From Chara braunii (taxonomy: Eukaryota > Streptophyta > Charophyceae > Charales > Characeae), in contig BFEA01000074.1 in assembly GCA_003427395.1 (NCBI GenBank), forward strand, positions 2,399,638 through 2,436,253: a DNA stretch of 36,616 nt. The letters are read 5' to 3'. The translations under genes were made by a program, and so were the position numbers. Positions 10,446-18,349 of the stretch are shown here, one piece after another. Below the pieces are notes generated by a model, which did not search any database, was not told the origin of the DNA, and saw only the letters and a program-made list of their open reading frames with translations. Positions within the stretch are counted from its first letter, which is position 1. The number at the start of each line of letters is the position of its first letter.

Positions 10446-11343
10446 GCAACCAATCTAGAAAAGAAAAAAAGAAAAAAAAGAAAAGGGTTTCTGATCTTAT
10501 CCACTATTGCATGGGCTGCGAAGGGGTGAAAGGAAGATAAATGCCATTTTCACATCGAAGGAAAGGTAGGACTATGTTTTATGTTATGATGATGCAAGGG
10601 TTGCGCTTTGCTTCAGTTATCCTATTACTCGGTTGTAGTTCTTTCTTGCATGCAGTTTCACGGAGCGGGGTTTTGCTTTGTGTAAAGAGCAACCTTGTCG
10701 CAGAAAGTCCAGGCTCTTAGTGTGCTGACCGCTGTTGCTTCAGAATGTGTCCCTTCGCTTTTTCTGTTTCTCTTTCGTTTGCTTTGGTAACGGTGCAGCC
10801 TCTAACATTGTTTTGCCCAGCAGAATCTGTCCTGTCAATTGCTTTTATTAACAATGCAGTTTGTGATGTTCATTAATCAGGCAGATACTTGCATCGTCGT
10901 GTTGCACTCGCAACTAATTTGAAAAAGTCCACTGACGAAACGGTTTTGTTGCACTGCCTGCAGCAATCGGCGACTTTGGACGTGGGCGTCGAGATGGATT
11001 TCACCAAAGGCGTTCACCAAGATACTCTCCATATGGAGGGGGGCGTGGAAGATCACCACGATACTCGCCTCGGTACTCTCCGTACAGGGGCCGCGATCGA
11101 TCGCCTCGGTATTCTCCCTACCGTGGGACAATGAGGTATGGTAGGTCACGCTCGCCGCAGTATTCTCCTCAGCACTCAAGGTCTCCAAGACGGTTTTCCC
11201 CTCCACCCCGCTCACGATCTCCCTTGCGATTCAGGTCACGATCGCCTCTCCGATTGGGATCGCCACGCCCATATGGTGGTGGGCTCAATCATCGCTCTCG
11301 CTCTCGCTCTCTCTCTCCCGGAGGTTTCAGAGGGAGGCATTGA
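1585..11343 (+). CDS. Tra2/SR45a-like serine/arginine-rich splicing factor, four exons, N-terminus possibly incomplete
   Basis: Exons are 1585-1705, 2519-2668, 9416-9470 and 10964-11343. Each internal boundary has an AG acceptor or GT donor, and the phases match (0, 0, 1). Starting at ATG 1589, the join gives 233 residues. Residues 15-88 form one RRM with RNP2 LYVTGL (16-21) and RNP1 RGFGFVTM (55-62). Residues 97-105, TPTPGEYLG, are the linker typical of Tra2 proteins. Residues 109-233 form an Arg/Ser-rich tail with SPRYSPYRG-like repeats. The family binds purine-rich exonic enhancers in the nucleus and, through its RS domains, promotes exon inclusion. Plant SR45a has RS-RRM-RS order. Here the first RS region is missing, and the first recognised exon opens with an acceptor site before ATG 1589, so an upstream exon probably lies outside the window. 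Intron 2 is about 6.7 kb and carries adapters and repeats, so its length is unreliable. Confidence 0.88.
2017..2135. repeat. Foldback element (MITE-like inverted repeat) in intron 1
   Basis: The left arm begins AGCCACCTTCTTCACCC and the reverse complement of the right arm begins AGCTACCTTCTTCACCC. The two arms stay similar for about 50 bases each, separated by only a short loop. RNA from either strand would form a long imperfect hairpin. I see no clear target-site duplication. It could be a small MITE or a hairpin-RNA source. Confidence 0.8.
2320..2357. other. Nextera mate-pair junction adapter (2 of 3), inside intron 1
   Basis: The same 38-base head-to-head mosaic-end palindrome as at 1194. 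The sequence changes abruptly from mixed composition to a C-rich stretch beginning CCCCTCCCC, so the two sides may not be adjacent in the genome. Confidence 0.97.
3074..3170. repeat. (GT)n microsatellite
   Basis: About 97 bases of GT repeat with two single-base TTG interruptions. It makes spurious open frames in several reading frames (Cys-Val and Thr-His repeats). Confidence 0.97.
3304..3405 (+). repeat. Dispersed repeat family, copy 1
   Basis: This stretch, starting CGGAGGCTTGGGGCTATT and running to AAGCTTGGTGCACACTG, matches the reverse complement of 4345-4445 (CAGAGGCTGGGCGCTGT ... AAGCTTGGCACACAG). A shorter relative lies at 4190-4245. Coding potential is not evident. The family is unidentified. 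Confidence 0.7.
3590..3655. repeat. Short tandem duplication
   Basis: ATCTGGGCCGTGGGCCGGTA occurs twice, 42 bases apart, within the large intron. The surrounding 3.4-4.1 kb shows nothing else recognisable. Confidence 0.85.
4131..4300. repeat. Copies of the CCGATAGCTGG / ACTGGTGGTTTAAAC repeat motif
   Basis: GGTTTAAACCACCAGTAC at about 4131, AGGAGGCCGAGCGCTGTAG at about 4198 and GCAGCCGATAGCTGGC at about 4255 recur elsewhere in the window. The first also occurs, as TTTAAACCACCAGT, at 2859. The CCGATAGCTGG...ACTGGTGGTTTAAAC block recurs at 18720-18925. They look like pieces of one widespread noncoding repeat family. Confidence 0.6.
4345..4445 (-). repeat. Dispersed repeat family, copy 2 (inverted relative to 3304)
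   Basis: The reverse complement of this stretch is homologous to 3304-3405 over about 100 bases, so the two copies form an inverted pair about 1 kb apart. Confidence 0.7.
4600..5128. other. Intronic sequence with a (CTC)n tract
   Basis: A pyrimidine-rich stretch includes a CTC trinucleotide run at about 4917-4943. The open frame across it is a translation of this low-complexity DNA. No domain is visible. Confidence 0.5.
5129..5199 (-). tRNA. trnC: tRNA-Cys(GCA)-like sequence of plastid type, probable nuclear relic
   Basis: On the minus strand this reads as a 71-nt cloverleaf. The 5' acceptor GGAGATA faces TGTCGCC, with one A-G mismatch and one T-G pair. The D-arm region is GGCC...TAAGGC. 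The anticodon loop TTGCAAA has anticodon GCA. The TPsiC loop is TTCGAAT, but its stem has a C-C mismatch. The run GCAAATCCTTTATCCCCAG and the terminal TGTCGCCT closely resemble chloroplast trnC-GCA. This points to plastid DNA transferred to the nucleus, now inside an intron of a gene on the opposite strand. The stem mismatches suggest it is no longer functional. Confidence 0.8.
5200..5949. other. Intronic sequence, nothing recognised
   Basis: It includes an open frame of 102 codons at 5379-5687 rich in Lys and Arg. It shows no family motif and lies in the intron of a convincing gene. I treat it as noncoding. Confidence 0.45.
6185..6222. other. Nextera mate-pair junction adapter (3 of 3)
   Basis: The same 38-base palindrome as at 1194. 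The sequence just before it (GAAGTGGTTGTATGTG... GGGCTGAAG) restarts after the single N at 6421. The adapter therefore marks the beginning of a foreign segment inserted into this repeat. Confidence 0.97.
6223..6421. other. Chimeric fragment between adapter and N
   Basis: These 198 bases are unlike the GT-rich DNA around them and run from the adapter to a lone N. The flanking repeat resumes immediately afterwards. On the minus strand the fragment is open for its full length (about 66 codons, containing a DRDDADGQLHSLPKEGHEF segment), so it may be coding DNA from elsewhere in the genome. I cannot identify it. Confidence 0.75.
6700..7868. other. Intronic sequence with a CCAA-rich patch
   Basis: A short imperfect repeat of ATCCAACC-like units lies at about 7319-7395. 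Nothing else is recognised. Confidence 0.45.
7869..7929. repeat. (GA)n microsatellite
   Basis: About 60 bases of pure AG repeat within intron 2. Arg-Glu and Ser-Leu open frames here are artefacts. Confidence 0.97.
9088..9193. repeat. Three-copy tandem repeat, unit about 37 bp
   Basis: TTTTTTCTGGCGATGGA(A/G)AGCATGATG(C/A)TACTC occurs three times in a row. The region is intronic, just upstream of exon 3. Confidence 0.93.
10087..10480 (+). mobile_element. tRNA-derived SINE with simple-repeat/A-rich tail, in intron 3
   Basis: An A-box-like AGTTGGTTGAGCACG near 10087 and a perfect B-box GGTTCGATTCC at 10140-10150 are spaced as in a tRNA-type RNA polymerase III promoter. A body of about 260 bases follows, then a (CTA)n run at about 10411-10445 and an A-rich tail. 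AAAAGGGTTTC occurs at 10076-10086 and again at 10481-10491, consistent with an 11-bp target-site duplication from LINE-assisted insertion. The head seems to lack the tRNA acceptor region, so it may be slightly 5' truncated. The alternative is a chance match of the flanks. Confidence 0.72.
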
Positions 11344-11926
11344 TGCTTCTCCGTAGCCAATCCGTTTACACATACTGTCTTCACGTGAATAGAAAGGACT
11401 GTCATTATAGCCGTAGTTTGCTCACCTTTTAGCCCAGGTGCAGTTAAAATCACCCTATGTTGGTTAGATCCCCTTGTGTGAATGTGCTTTTGATTGTGGA
11501 AGGCTGATAGGCACTGGAAGCCTGCAATTTTTGTCCCACTGCGTTCCTTTTATCTTGTCCATACTGCTCACTGAAAGGTCTGCTAGATTTTCAACCTGCC
11601 CAGAAATAGAACGTCATGCATCGTCATATTTAGATGGCACTAACTTTCGCACATCTGTACAAGACAGTCAGCATCTACTTCTCTGTTACAGCATAACCTT
11701 GCAGGGCCAGAATAGCTGCAAAATACAGCATAACCTCTGGGGAGTGAGTGCGGATAGAGGAGAGCAGCCGTCAAGTGACCCTTTACTGCCACTGAGGATT
11801 TTTTATCAGTATAGAAGTGCCTCCTGTCAGGAAAGCTCAGGTTGACGTCTGTCTGCTGTGAAGTTATCAATGGCATGGCTGACAGCGGTTGATTTGCTGA
11901 AGAGGACAGTGGCGAGGTTTCATTTT

Positions 11927-11928
<2 letters not shown>
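11344..11928. other. Presumed 3' untranslated and downstream region of the splicing-factor gene
   Basis: Directly follows the TGA at 11341-11343. I see no canonical AATAAA I would trust and no further Arg/Ser coding. Confidence 0.4.

Positions 11929-11981
<53 letters not shown>
11929..11981. repeat. (GA)n microsatellite
   Basis: About 50 bases of pure GA repeat. Confidence 0.97.
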
Positions 11982-11983
<2 letters not shown>

Positions 11984-13084
11984 GGCCGGATTCTTTGCTA
12001 TTGTACATAATACGGGAGGGTTTGGCAATGGTCAGACCTTGCTGTTCTTTTTTGACTTGTCTATGTCTATTGGCTGTTTTGTCAGAAGCAATGGCTATTG
12101 TTGCAAGAAGATGTGAATAGGACTGAGACAAGGTGAGGAAAGTTTTGGACTTCGTTTCCAAGCCTCTTGTGGATTTGTGGGCAGCTGTGGGGAGGTGGTT
12201 GTATTTGCTGTGCGTTTTCCTGTGTTCTGCTCTCAATCCGCATTCCCGTCTGCAAAATGTTGATCTGTGGCTGAACGGTACCAGTTCTGCAGTGCATAGA
12301 GAAAGCCATATACGCTTCGCTCAAAAGTCATTGGTGGTCGATCGCGAGCTAGTGCACATTACGCAGAGCAATGCTTAATGCATTCGCTACCTTTGATCAA
12401 TTCGAGTCATTATGTGACCAAAACTCCATCACTTGTTTTTTGAAATGATTGCTTCAAGCGTTTTGATAAGCCAACGCAGGCTTTTAGAATCCTTGCAAAG
12501 ACGAGGGACGGCATGAATGTGAAATCAGAATTTGTCTAGATCGTACTATTTGACATTTTTCTATTCAGTGTGCTAGCAGCTTTGAGTGATACAAGAAGAG
12601 CCAGTGCAGCTTCGCATGCAGTAGGAAAGGACAGGGATGCAATTGAAAGGACAGGGACGCAATTGAAAGTATTTGCTGTGAATGTACAATAGCGCTTGTG
12701 TAATGGAAGTGAAAGAGGGACGGCATGGTGGCAGGTGTAAAGATGGCGTAATTGGGGATTGTTAGGAAGACAAATATACATTTCAACATGAGCGACGACG
12801 ATTCTAGGGGTTGTAAATGTGTACGAAGTATGCTCACCTGGTTGAAGTTGATTGCAATGAACTGCTTATTTGATTCACTCTCCACACATGCACAATGAAA
12901 GCTCACAGGGAAGGTTCACACCAAAGTCAGCTATGGAATACCAAATCGGCCGAGCTCATAAACTTCAATGAAAAATACTCGTATTATACAAATTCGGAGT
13001 TCAGATTGCCAGTGCTCATCAGCGCAGTCAACAACAGTAACCAGCGCTCCTCAGCACATGCAACAACCATCCTCAATCGGGTAT

Positions 13085-13085
<1 letters not shown>
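11982..13085. other. Anonymous intergenic sequence
   Basis: A small 20-bp duplication (GGACAGGGATGCAATTGAAA and a variant) lies near 12630-12670. No gene is supportable. The open frames on both strands are short and without motifs. Confidence 0.45.

Positions 13086-13131
<46 letters not shown>
13086..13131. repeat. (CT)n microsatellite
   Basis: A CT run with one TTTC interruption. Confidence 0.95.
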
Positions 13132-13529
13132 GCTACTACTTGGATTGTAACCCTGGATACATCCACTCTTCTTCATCTGCAACTTCAGCTATGCCAGCTA
13201 TGGCTGCCTTCTCCTTCCTTAACCCGCGCCCAGCAGGCCCTCTGGCGCACAGTCAAGCTCTGAGGTCACACAAACAACCAGCAGCGCAGCGCTTACATCT
13301 CGCGCCGGACAAAAGATATTGTGGGCTGCTCTGTAGCAGCTATTAATAGTTGATTGACCTAGCCTTGGTTTGCTTCTGACCGGTACCAGTCGCCCGCGGC
13401 ATGTCTGCTGCATGAGGAAGCCTATGCATATGCCTTGCAACAACACGCACAGGGGCGCACACATCCTCCTACCCTTAACATGATTGTTAAAGGGCCCCGT
13501 CAAGGGGAGTGGACGGTTGATACCGGACC

Positions 13530-14160
13530 AAACACCTTGACCGTTCCCAAATTCTTGAACATCTCCATTTCATTGTGACAAACACGTATCTTTATGCAGC
13601 GGACGGCACCTTGCGACATCAGCTGATTGGCATCCCGATGGTGACTAATTCTGGTCCGGAGATAGCTAATTTGACGCTGTATTGGGATGAGGCTCGATTT
13701 GTTGATGACCTCCAGCAGTGTGATCTTTGAGCAGCTTAATGGTATGCGTTCACATACCACTTGATCGATGATGTTCTCTCATGGGGACATCTGCCACCAC
13801 ATTCAGAACAGTATGGCCTTGAATGGAAGGAGACCACAACGCCTGATGGCTCTTGCACATTCTTAGGTGCACGCCTCCAAGTTCGCCCTGACGGTTCCCT
13901 GTGTATGAGTGTCTTTGACAAAGCAGCTGAATGGAATTTCCCTGTTATTCGTTCTCCTAGTGATACGTCTAAAGTCCCTGCACACCAGCCGGCGGGAGTT
14001 TTTACAGGCCAGCTTACTAGGTTTGAGTATGTCTGCAACAACTGGTATGATTTCAAAACTGCAGCAGCGATGCTCACACGCCGCATGCTTTTTCGCGGGC
14101 ACTCTCCAACAACGCTTGCGAAAGGATGGACTTCCTATATTCGTAAACGACAACACAGGT
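13530..14160 (+). pseudogene. Reverse transcriptase fragment of a non-LTR-type retroelement
   Basis: One frame (position 13761 in phase) carries RT landmarks. About 60 residues upstream of the catalytic box is LIGIPMVTNSGPEIANLTLY, matching the motif B form GIPMGTN..P..A.L, with Val for the usual Gly. After two in-frame stops (near 13730) comes LIDDVLSW, matching motif C with its DD pair. FLGARL and a downstream FTGQLTRFEYVCNN segment match the thumb region of this RT class. The N-terminal part with motif A is not recognisable, so the element is 5' truncated or decayed. The RT class with GIPMGTN occurs in many animal, protist and algal retroelements. Assignment to the Penelope-like or another clade is uncertain. 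A lone N at 14161 follows. Confidence 0.75.
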
Positions 14161-14814
14161 NCCCCGCGCATGTGACCCGCCTCTCCAGCCGGTTCCGCAG
14201 CATGCTTCGATGGTCTATTCATCACCCGCTTTCTCGGGTATCCACACACTGTCCTCGGACTACGCCCGTCACAGCCCCTTCTTCATTATCGGCGCCTGTC
14301 AAACCTATCACAGCCTCTTCTTCATTACCTATGTCTACTGCACCTGTGTCCTCATCAGTCTTAGTAACCCTTTCCATGCCGTTTGTGATCCTGGCTGCCC
14401 CTTTTCGGTTCGCAACCTCTTCTTCATCGGCCTTGGTTGCTTCTACGATTGATTCCGCGGGAGCAACTCGACCCGCAACTGCTGTGTCACCCTTGGTCTC
14501 GGTGTGTTTCTCCATGGCATCCGGTGCCACCACAGCTGTTGTGTCGCCCTTGGTCTTGGTATGTTCCTCCATGGCATCCGTGACCACCACAGCTGCTTTG
14601 TCGCCCTTGGTCTCGGTGCATTCCTCCATGGCATCTGTGACCATGCCTGCATTACCACTTGCAGAGTCCCCCCTTCGGGTCTCACCGACAACTGCCCCCC
14701 CTGTCTCTGTTTCAGCCACTTCACCACCCCTGACTTCATCCCCCCCGTCTTCACCGCCTATATTTCGCATGGTTTTATCGCCGTCTGTTATCCACCTTCC
14801 GACAGCTCTACCAC

Positions 14815-15689
14815 CAGGGTTGTCGACCCCCGGCCCCGGGACCCCGCCGGGGTTCCGGGGTTCCGGGGGTCGGCACCCGGGACCCTGGCCCCCTGTATGG
14901 AAAAAAAAAAAAAAAAAAAAAANNNNNNNNNNNNNNNNNNNNNNNNNNNNNNNNNNNNNNNNNNNNNNNNNNNNNNNNNNNNNNNNNNNNNNNNNNNNNN
15001 NNNNNNNNNNNNNNNNNNNNNNNNNNNNNNNNNNNNNNNNNNNNNNNNNNNNNNNNNNNNNNNNNNNNNNNNNNNNNNNNNNNNNNNNNNNNNNNNNNNN
15101 NNNNNNNNNNNNNNNNNNNNNNNNNNNNNNNNNNNNNNNNNNNNNNNNNNNNNNNNNNNNNNNNNNNNNNNNNNNNNNNNNNNNNNNNNNNNNNNNNNNN
15201 NNNNNNNNNNNNNNNNNNNNNNNNNNNNNNNNNNNNNNNNNNNNNNNNNNNNNNNNNNNNNNNNNNNNNNNNNNNNNNNNNNNNNNNNNNNNNNNNNNNN
15301 NNNNNNNNNNNNNNNNNNNNNNNNNNNNNNNNNNNNNNNNNNNNNNNNNNNNNNNNNNNNNNNNNNNNNNNNNNNNNNNNNNNNNNNNNNNNNNNNNNNN
15401 NNNNNNNNNNNNNNNNNNNNNNNNNNNNNNNNNNNNNNNNNNNNNNNNNNNNNNNNNNNNNNNNNNNNNNNNNNNNNNNNNNNNNNNNNNNNNNNNNNNN
15501 NNNGGCGATGCGGGGGCGGGGTTGCGGGGCCGGTGGCAGGCCTGCGGGGTTAGGCGGCGGGGTACCCGGGGCTGGGCGGCGGCGGGGGTCGTCCGGCGTT
15601 GGCGGGGTTGGATGGCCCCCGCGGCGGGGGTCCGGGGTCCGCAGCCTCACACCGGCTTTGCCCCCGGGGATCCCCGCTCGACAACGCTG
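14815..15689. mobile_element. hAT-like DNA transposon (non-autonomous as far as visible) with 8-bp target duplication
   Basis: The left end is CAGGGTTGTCGACC and the reverse complement of the right end is CAGCGTTGTCGAGC, an imperfect terminal inverted repeat of hAT type. The flanking 8-mers TCTACCAC (14807-14814 and 15690-15697) are identical, as expected from hAT transposition. The visible interior is extremely GC-rich, with GGGGTTCCGGGG-type subterminal repeats, and has a poly-A run next to the gap. No transposase can be read. Most of the interior is N, so its true length is unknown. Confidence 0.85.
14923..15503. other. Assembly gap of 581 N
   Basis: The N run starts after 22 A residues and ends in GC-rich DNA. 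It lies wholly inside the hAT-like insertion. Any reading frame drawn through it is meaningless. Confidence 0.99.
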
Positions 15690-16106
15690 TCTACCACCCC
15701 TGTCTTCACCACTCCTACCTCCCCCGGTTTTGTCTTCATCCGTTACCTTTCTTCCTAATCCACAAACCACTTCGTCCACACAGACTCCGTCATCATGTTT
15801 TGCCCCTGCAGAAAGCGTACTTCGCTGTCCTAGACGCCGACTCCGACCTACTTTCCAACCTCAACTTACTCCCCTTTCCTCCTCTCTGTTCTTGGATGAA
15901 GAAGAACCCGTTCATTCTCCCCACCACGATCGTCCCCAACATCCCGTCCTCTTCTTTTGCCACCCCAAGCATCCTTACCACGCCTGCAACGCTCTTCGAC
16001 TGCAGACCTTTCTGCAACGCGACAAACACAAAACAGGAGGGATGATGGCGAGGGGCTATCTGAGGATGAACTTGGCAAGGGGACTGTTGGAGATTCTGTA
16101 GAAAAT

Positions 16107-16560
16107 CCGCCTGACTGGCCTTCACCGAATCTGTGTGGCCTCGCTGCTACTAACGTCCGCCTGCAAGCCCATCATCGGGAACCATATACTCGCTCTGATT
16201 TCTTGGCCATTGCTTCCGATCTTGATGCTCAGGAACGTGAGTTGTATGGCGATAACTTGACTCTGCATCCCCCACAGGATAGTAATTACACTCGACATGG
16301 GGGATTCAATTTCTCGGTTTTGGAGACTGTTTTGATAAGGCGCCGACTTGATATGCAGTGTGCCCCTTCGGGTGGCGACCCGGACCACTGTTCGCACGTT
16401 TGTGCCTATATTCACATGCTCCTGGCCACTACACCGCTCTTGTCCGTGCCTCTGGTTCTTGGGAATTATGGAATGGCGGTGCTATGGTGCAAACTATTAC
16501 TGCCATCTGTGATCTCGTGCGTAATTACCCTAACCTGCAACTGTTCCAGGTCATTGACCC
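16107..16560 (+). pseudogene. Josephin-like deubiquitinase domain of the retroelement, frameshifted
   Basis: The first part (frame of 15957) has NLCGLAATNVRLQ, then a DFLAIASDLDAQEREL helix and GGFNFSVLETVLIRRRLDM. These follow the order of ataxin-3 family Josephin domains: catalytic LC..., then a ...IA..LD..ER segment, then G.FS..V...AL...LE. After a frameshift near 16350 the next frame has SHAPGHYTALVRASGSWELW followed by Asn and then LQLFQVI. These match the H(W/Y)F..R...W..LNS and final hydrophobic strand of Josephin. Candidate catalytic codons are Cys 16134-16136, His 16427-16429 and Asn 16472-16474. The family cleaves ubiquitin chains. The role in a retroelement is unknown; protection of element proteins from degradation is one idea. 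The assignment rests on pattern reading only. A USP- or OTU-like fold is the alternative. Confidence 0.62.
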
Positions 16561-16574
16561 TATGGGTACCTCGT

Positions 16575-16840
16575 GTACTTCCATGCCCGCCTCTACGCCT
16601 ATCTCTGTGCCTGCCTCCGTACCTGTCTCTGTGCCTGCCTCCGTACCTGTCTCTGTGCCTGTTTCTGTGTTTGTCTCCTTTCAGATTACCGACTCTATGG
16701 GTACCACGTGTACTTCCATCCCCGCCTCTGCACCTGTCTCTGTGCCTGCCTCTACACCCGTCTCCATGCCCGTTTTTGTGTCTGTCTCCGTGCCTACCTC
16801 CATGTTTGTCACCGTGCCTGCTTTAGTTTTCATTCCCCCA
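16575..16840 (+). repeat. Minisatellite encoding a Val-Pro-Ala-Ser linker
   Basis: Repeats of 12 and 24 bases such as GTGCCTGCCTCCGTACCT encode SVPASVPVSVPAS-like peptide in the Josephin frame. A larger duplication is superimposed: the segment DPMGTSCTSMPAS (about 16556) recurs as DSMGTTCTSIPAS (about 16690). It probably forms a flexible spacer between the Josephin-like and Cys-rich parts. Confidence 0.85.
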
Positions 16841-16862
16841 CATGCTGCACTAACACCTTGTG

Positions 16863-17282
16863 ACCTCCTTCTTTGTGAGGTCACTGACACAGTTACACTT
16901 GGTTGTGGAAAGCATCGACTTTGTCGACATCACTACAACCGTATAACGCCATCGGCAGGGATGCCACCTGTATCCGGATTGTGAACATCCTCTACATCCA
17001 GATGCAGTATGTCCCATCTGTACCTGCGGGCGCTAATGTGCACTTAACTGTGATGGTGAACGCCCCACAATCGTTCTGGCCTGCAACCGGCATGCCCTCT
17101 GTCGTGCATGCTTCAGAGGTATGGTTAATGCTAGCCGCCCTGGCTCCTCCTGTGACGAAGTTGCTTACCTGAATGGTTTTCGTCCTGTAGGTCAACGGGA
17201 GGGCTGCTACCATCGCCTGCATCCTTATGACGGTTGTCCTATCTGTCGTGAGGGTCTTACGTATACGTACCTTGCACCCTGA
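16863..17282 (+). pseudogene. Two RING-like Cys/His clusters at the C-terminus of the retroelement protein
   Basis: Cluster 1 starts in the Josephin frame with LLCEV...LGCGKHRLCRHHY and continues, after a frameshift near 16958, as CHLYPDCEHPLHPDAVCPIC. A stop at 17034-17036 follows. The same frame then gives cluster 2: CALNC, LACNRHALCRACF and GCPICREGL, ending at TGA 17280-17282. The C...C...C-x2-H-x2-C-x2-C...C-x2-C order of cluster 2 is that of C3HC4 RING fingers. RING domains act as E3 ubiquitin ligases or bind zinc structurally. Paired with the Josephin-like part upstream, the protein would combine deubiquitinase and ligase-type modules. Which activity, if any, ever existed is inference. 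Confidence 0.58.
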
Positions 17283-17575
17283 CAAAGATGTGCAGGTGCG
17301 CTGAAAAGAGTGTACAAGAATGTGCAAAGGTGGGGAACCGTTCACTAAAACTGCAAAACTGTGAAGAATGCAGTAAAAGAAAAACATAAGTTTGTGTCAT
17401 CTTACTTTGTTTGTACCCTGCACCCTAACACCCTCAAAAGAAAAGTCCGAAGGGTGAAAATGAAGATGAAAAATGAAGAAGGAAGTGCAGGTGCGCTGAA
17501 AAGCGAACGTGGTAGACTCTTCACCAAAACTGCAAAACTGTGAAAGAAAGAAGAATGCAGTGAAAGAAAGAAGAA
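17267..17575. repeat. Diverged two-copy duplication at the retroelement 3' end
   Basis: ACCTTGCACCCTGACA and TGCAGGTGCGCTGAAAAG, followed by CACTAAAACTGCAAAACTGTG (17344-17364), recur as ACCCTGCACCCTAACA (17414), TGCAGGTGCGCTGAAAAG (17487) and CACCAAAACTGCAAAACTGTG (17522-17542). The first copy overlaps the stop of the RING-like frame, so this may be its duplicated 3' untranslated region. Confidence 0.75.
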
Positions 17576-18349
17576 GATGTTTGGGTCACTTTTTTTATTT
17601 TTTCTCCCTCTGCCTATCGGTTTTATTTTTCTGCTCCTCTCTTCCTTGTGTTTAACACCTCTTCCTTCACTCAGCCTCTTTCCCATAGCGTGCAAGTGGG
17701 CTGTTATGGCATACGGGGATGGGGGCAGCTCGCGCTCAACTTCATCAACGTGGCGAGCCTTGTATGTTAGAGGCATAGTGGAGGAGGCGTTATGAAGACT
17801 GAGGAACTGAATGATTTCATTGTGTCTTTGTTTTTGATTTTTATCCTTTGATTCAATGTAATTTTTTTTTGTAAAACACTGAAAGAAATAATAATACTGT
17901 GAAACAAAGAATAAGAGGACACTGCTTTGTGTCATTGTGGTTTGTCTGTCTCTTTGCCTGTCTGTCCTTTCATTCTTCTTTTCTTCGCTCATCTTATTTC
18001 TTCTTCTACTTCACGTGCTTGTTCTAATATTTTTGCTATGGATGCTGAACGGAGGCCAGCCCCGGACAGGTGCGCCGGCCAGATGCATCCCAAATGCTTG
18101 GCGCGTAGGGCCGGTGGTGGACATATGGAAAAGGTACTGGCGGTTTAAGATAGGTCATGTGGCATCAGTATTGCACTGGAGAGATGAACAATATTCCTCA
18201 GGCTTCACGGGACCAGGGTAGTCCAACAGGTGAGGCAGGAACAACAATAGATGTACTCTACTTGTATGAGTGGTGGGGATCTGACGACGCCTGTAGGAAT
18301 TAGATTGACTGCAACTACGTCTGCTCAACATAACTAGGCTAGTATGTCT
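17576..18349. other. Anonymous sequence downstream of the retroelement
   Basis: T-rich and A-rich stretches; nothing recognised. Confidence 0.4.

Larger units (their letters stand above)
14161..15957 (+). pseudogene. Ser/Thr/Pro-rich linker of the same retroelement, split by a hAT-like insertion
   Basis: After the N at 14161 the RT frame continues into about 210 residues of Ser, Thr, Pro, Ala and Val. These include three 57-bp (19-codon) tandem units starting near 14491, 14548 and 14605. At 14815 the frame is cut by a GC-rich insertion. On its far side, from 15698, the same Pro/Ser-rich character resumes. Removing the insertion and one target duplication joins the two halves in frame. The linker was therefore continuous when the insertion happened. 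Later, near 15960, the frame shifts toward an acidic DDGEGLSEDE segment. Confidence 0.65.

Noticed and set aside
14222-14770. 182-codon minus-strand frame with repeated DAMEEHTKTKGD-like units
   Set aside because: It is the complement of the 57-bp tandem repeat in the retroelement linker. The plus strand is contiguous with the RT frame, so the minus frame is a shadow.
13761-15758. 665-codon open frame read as one protein
   Set aside because: It runs through a single N, a hAT-like insertion and 581 N. Only the parts before 14807 belong to the retroelement frame.
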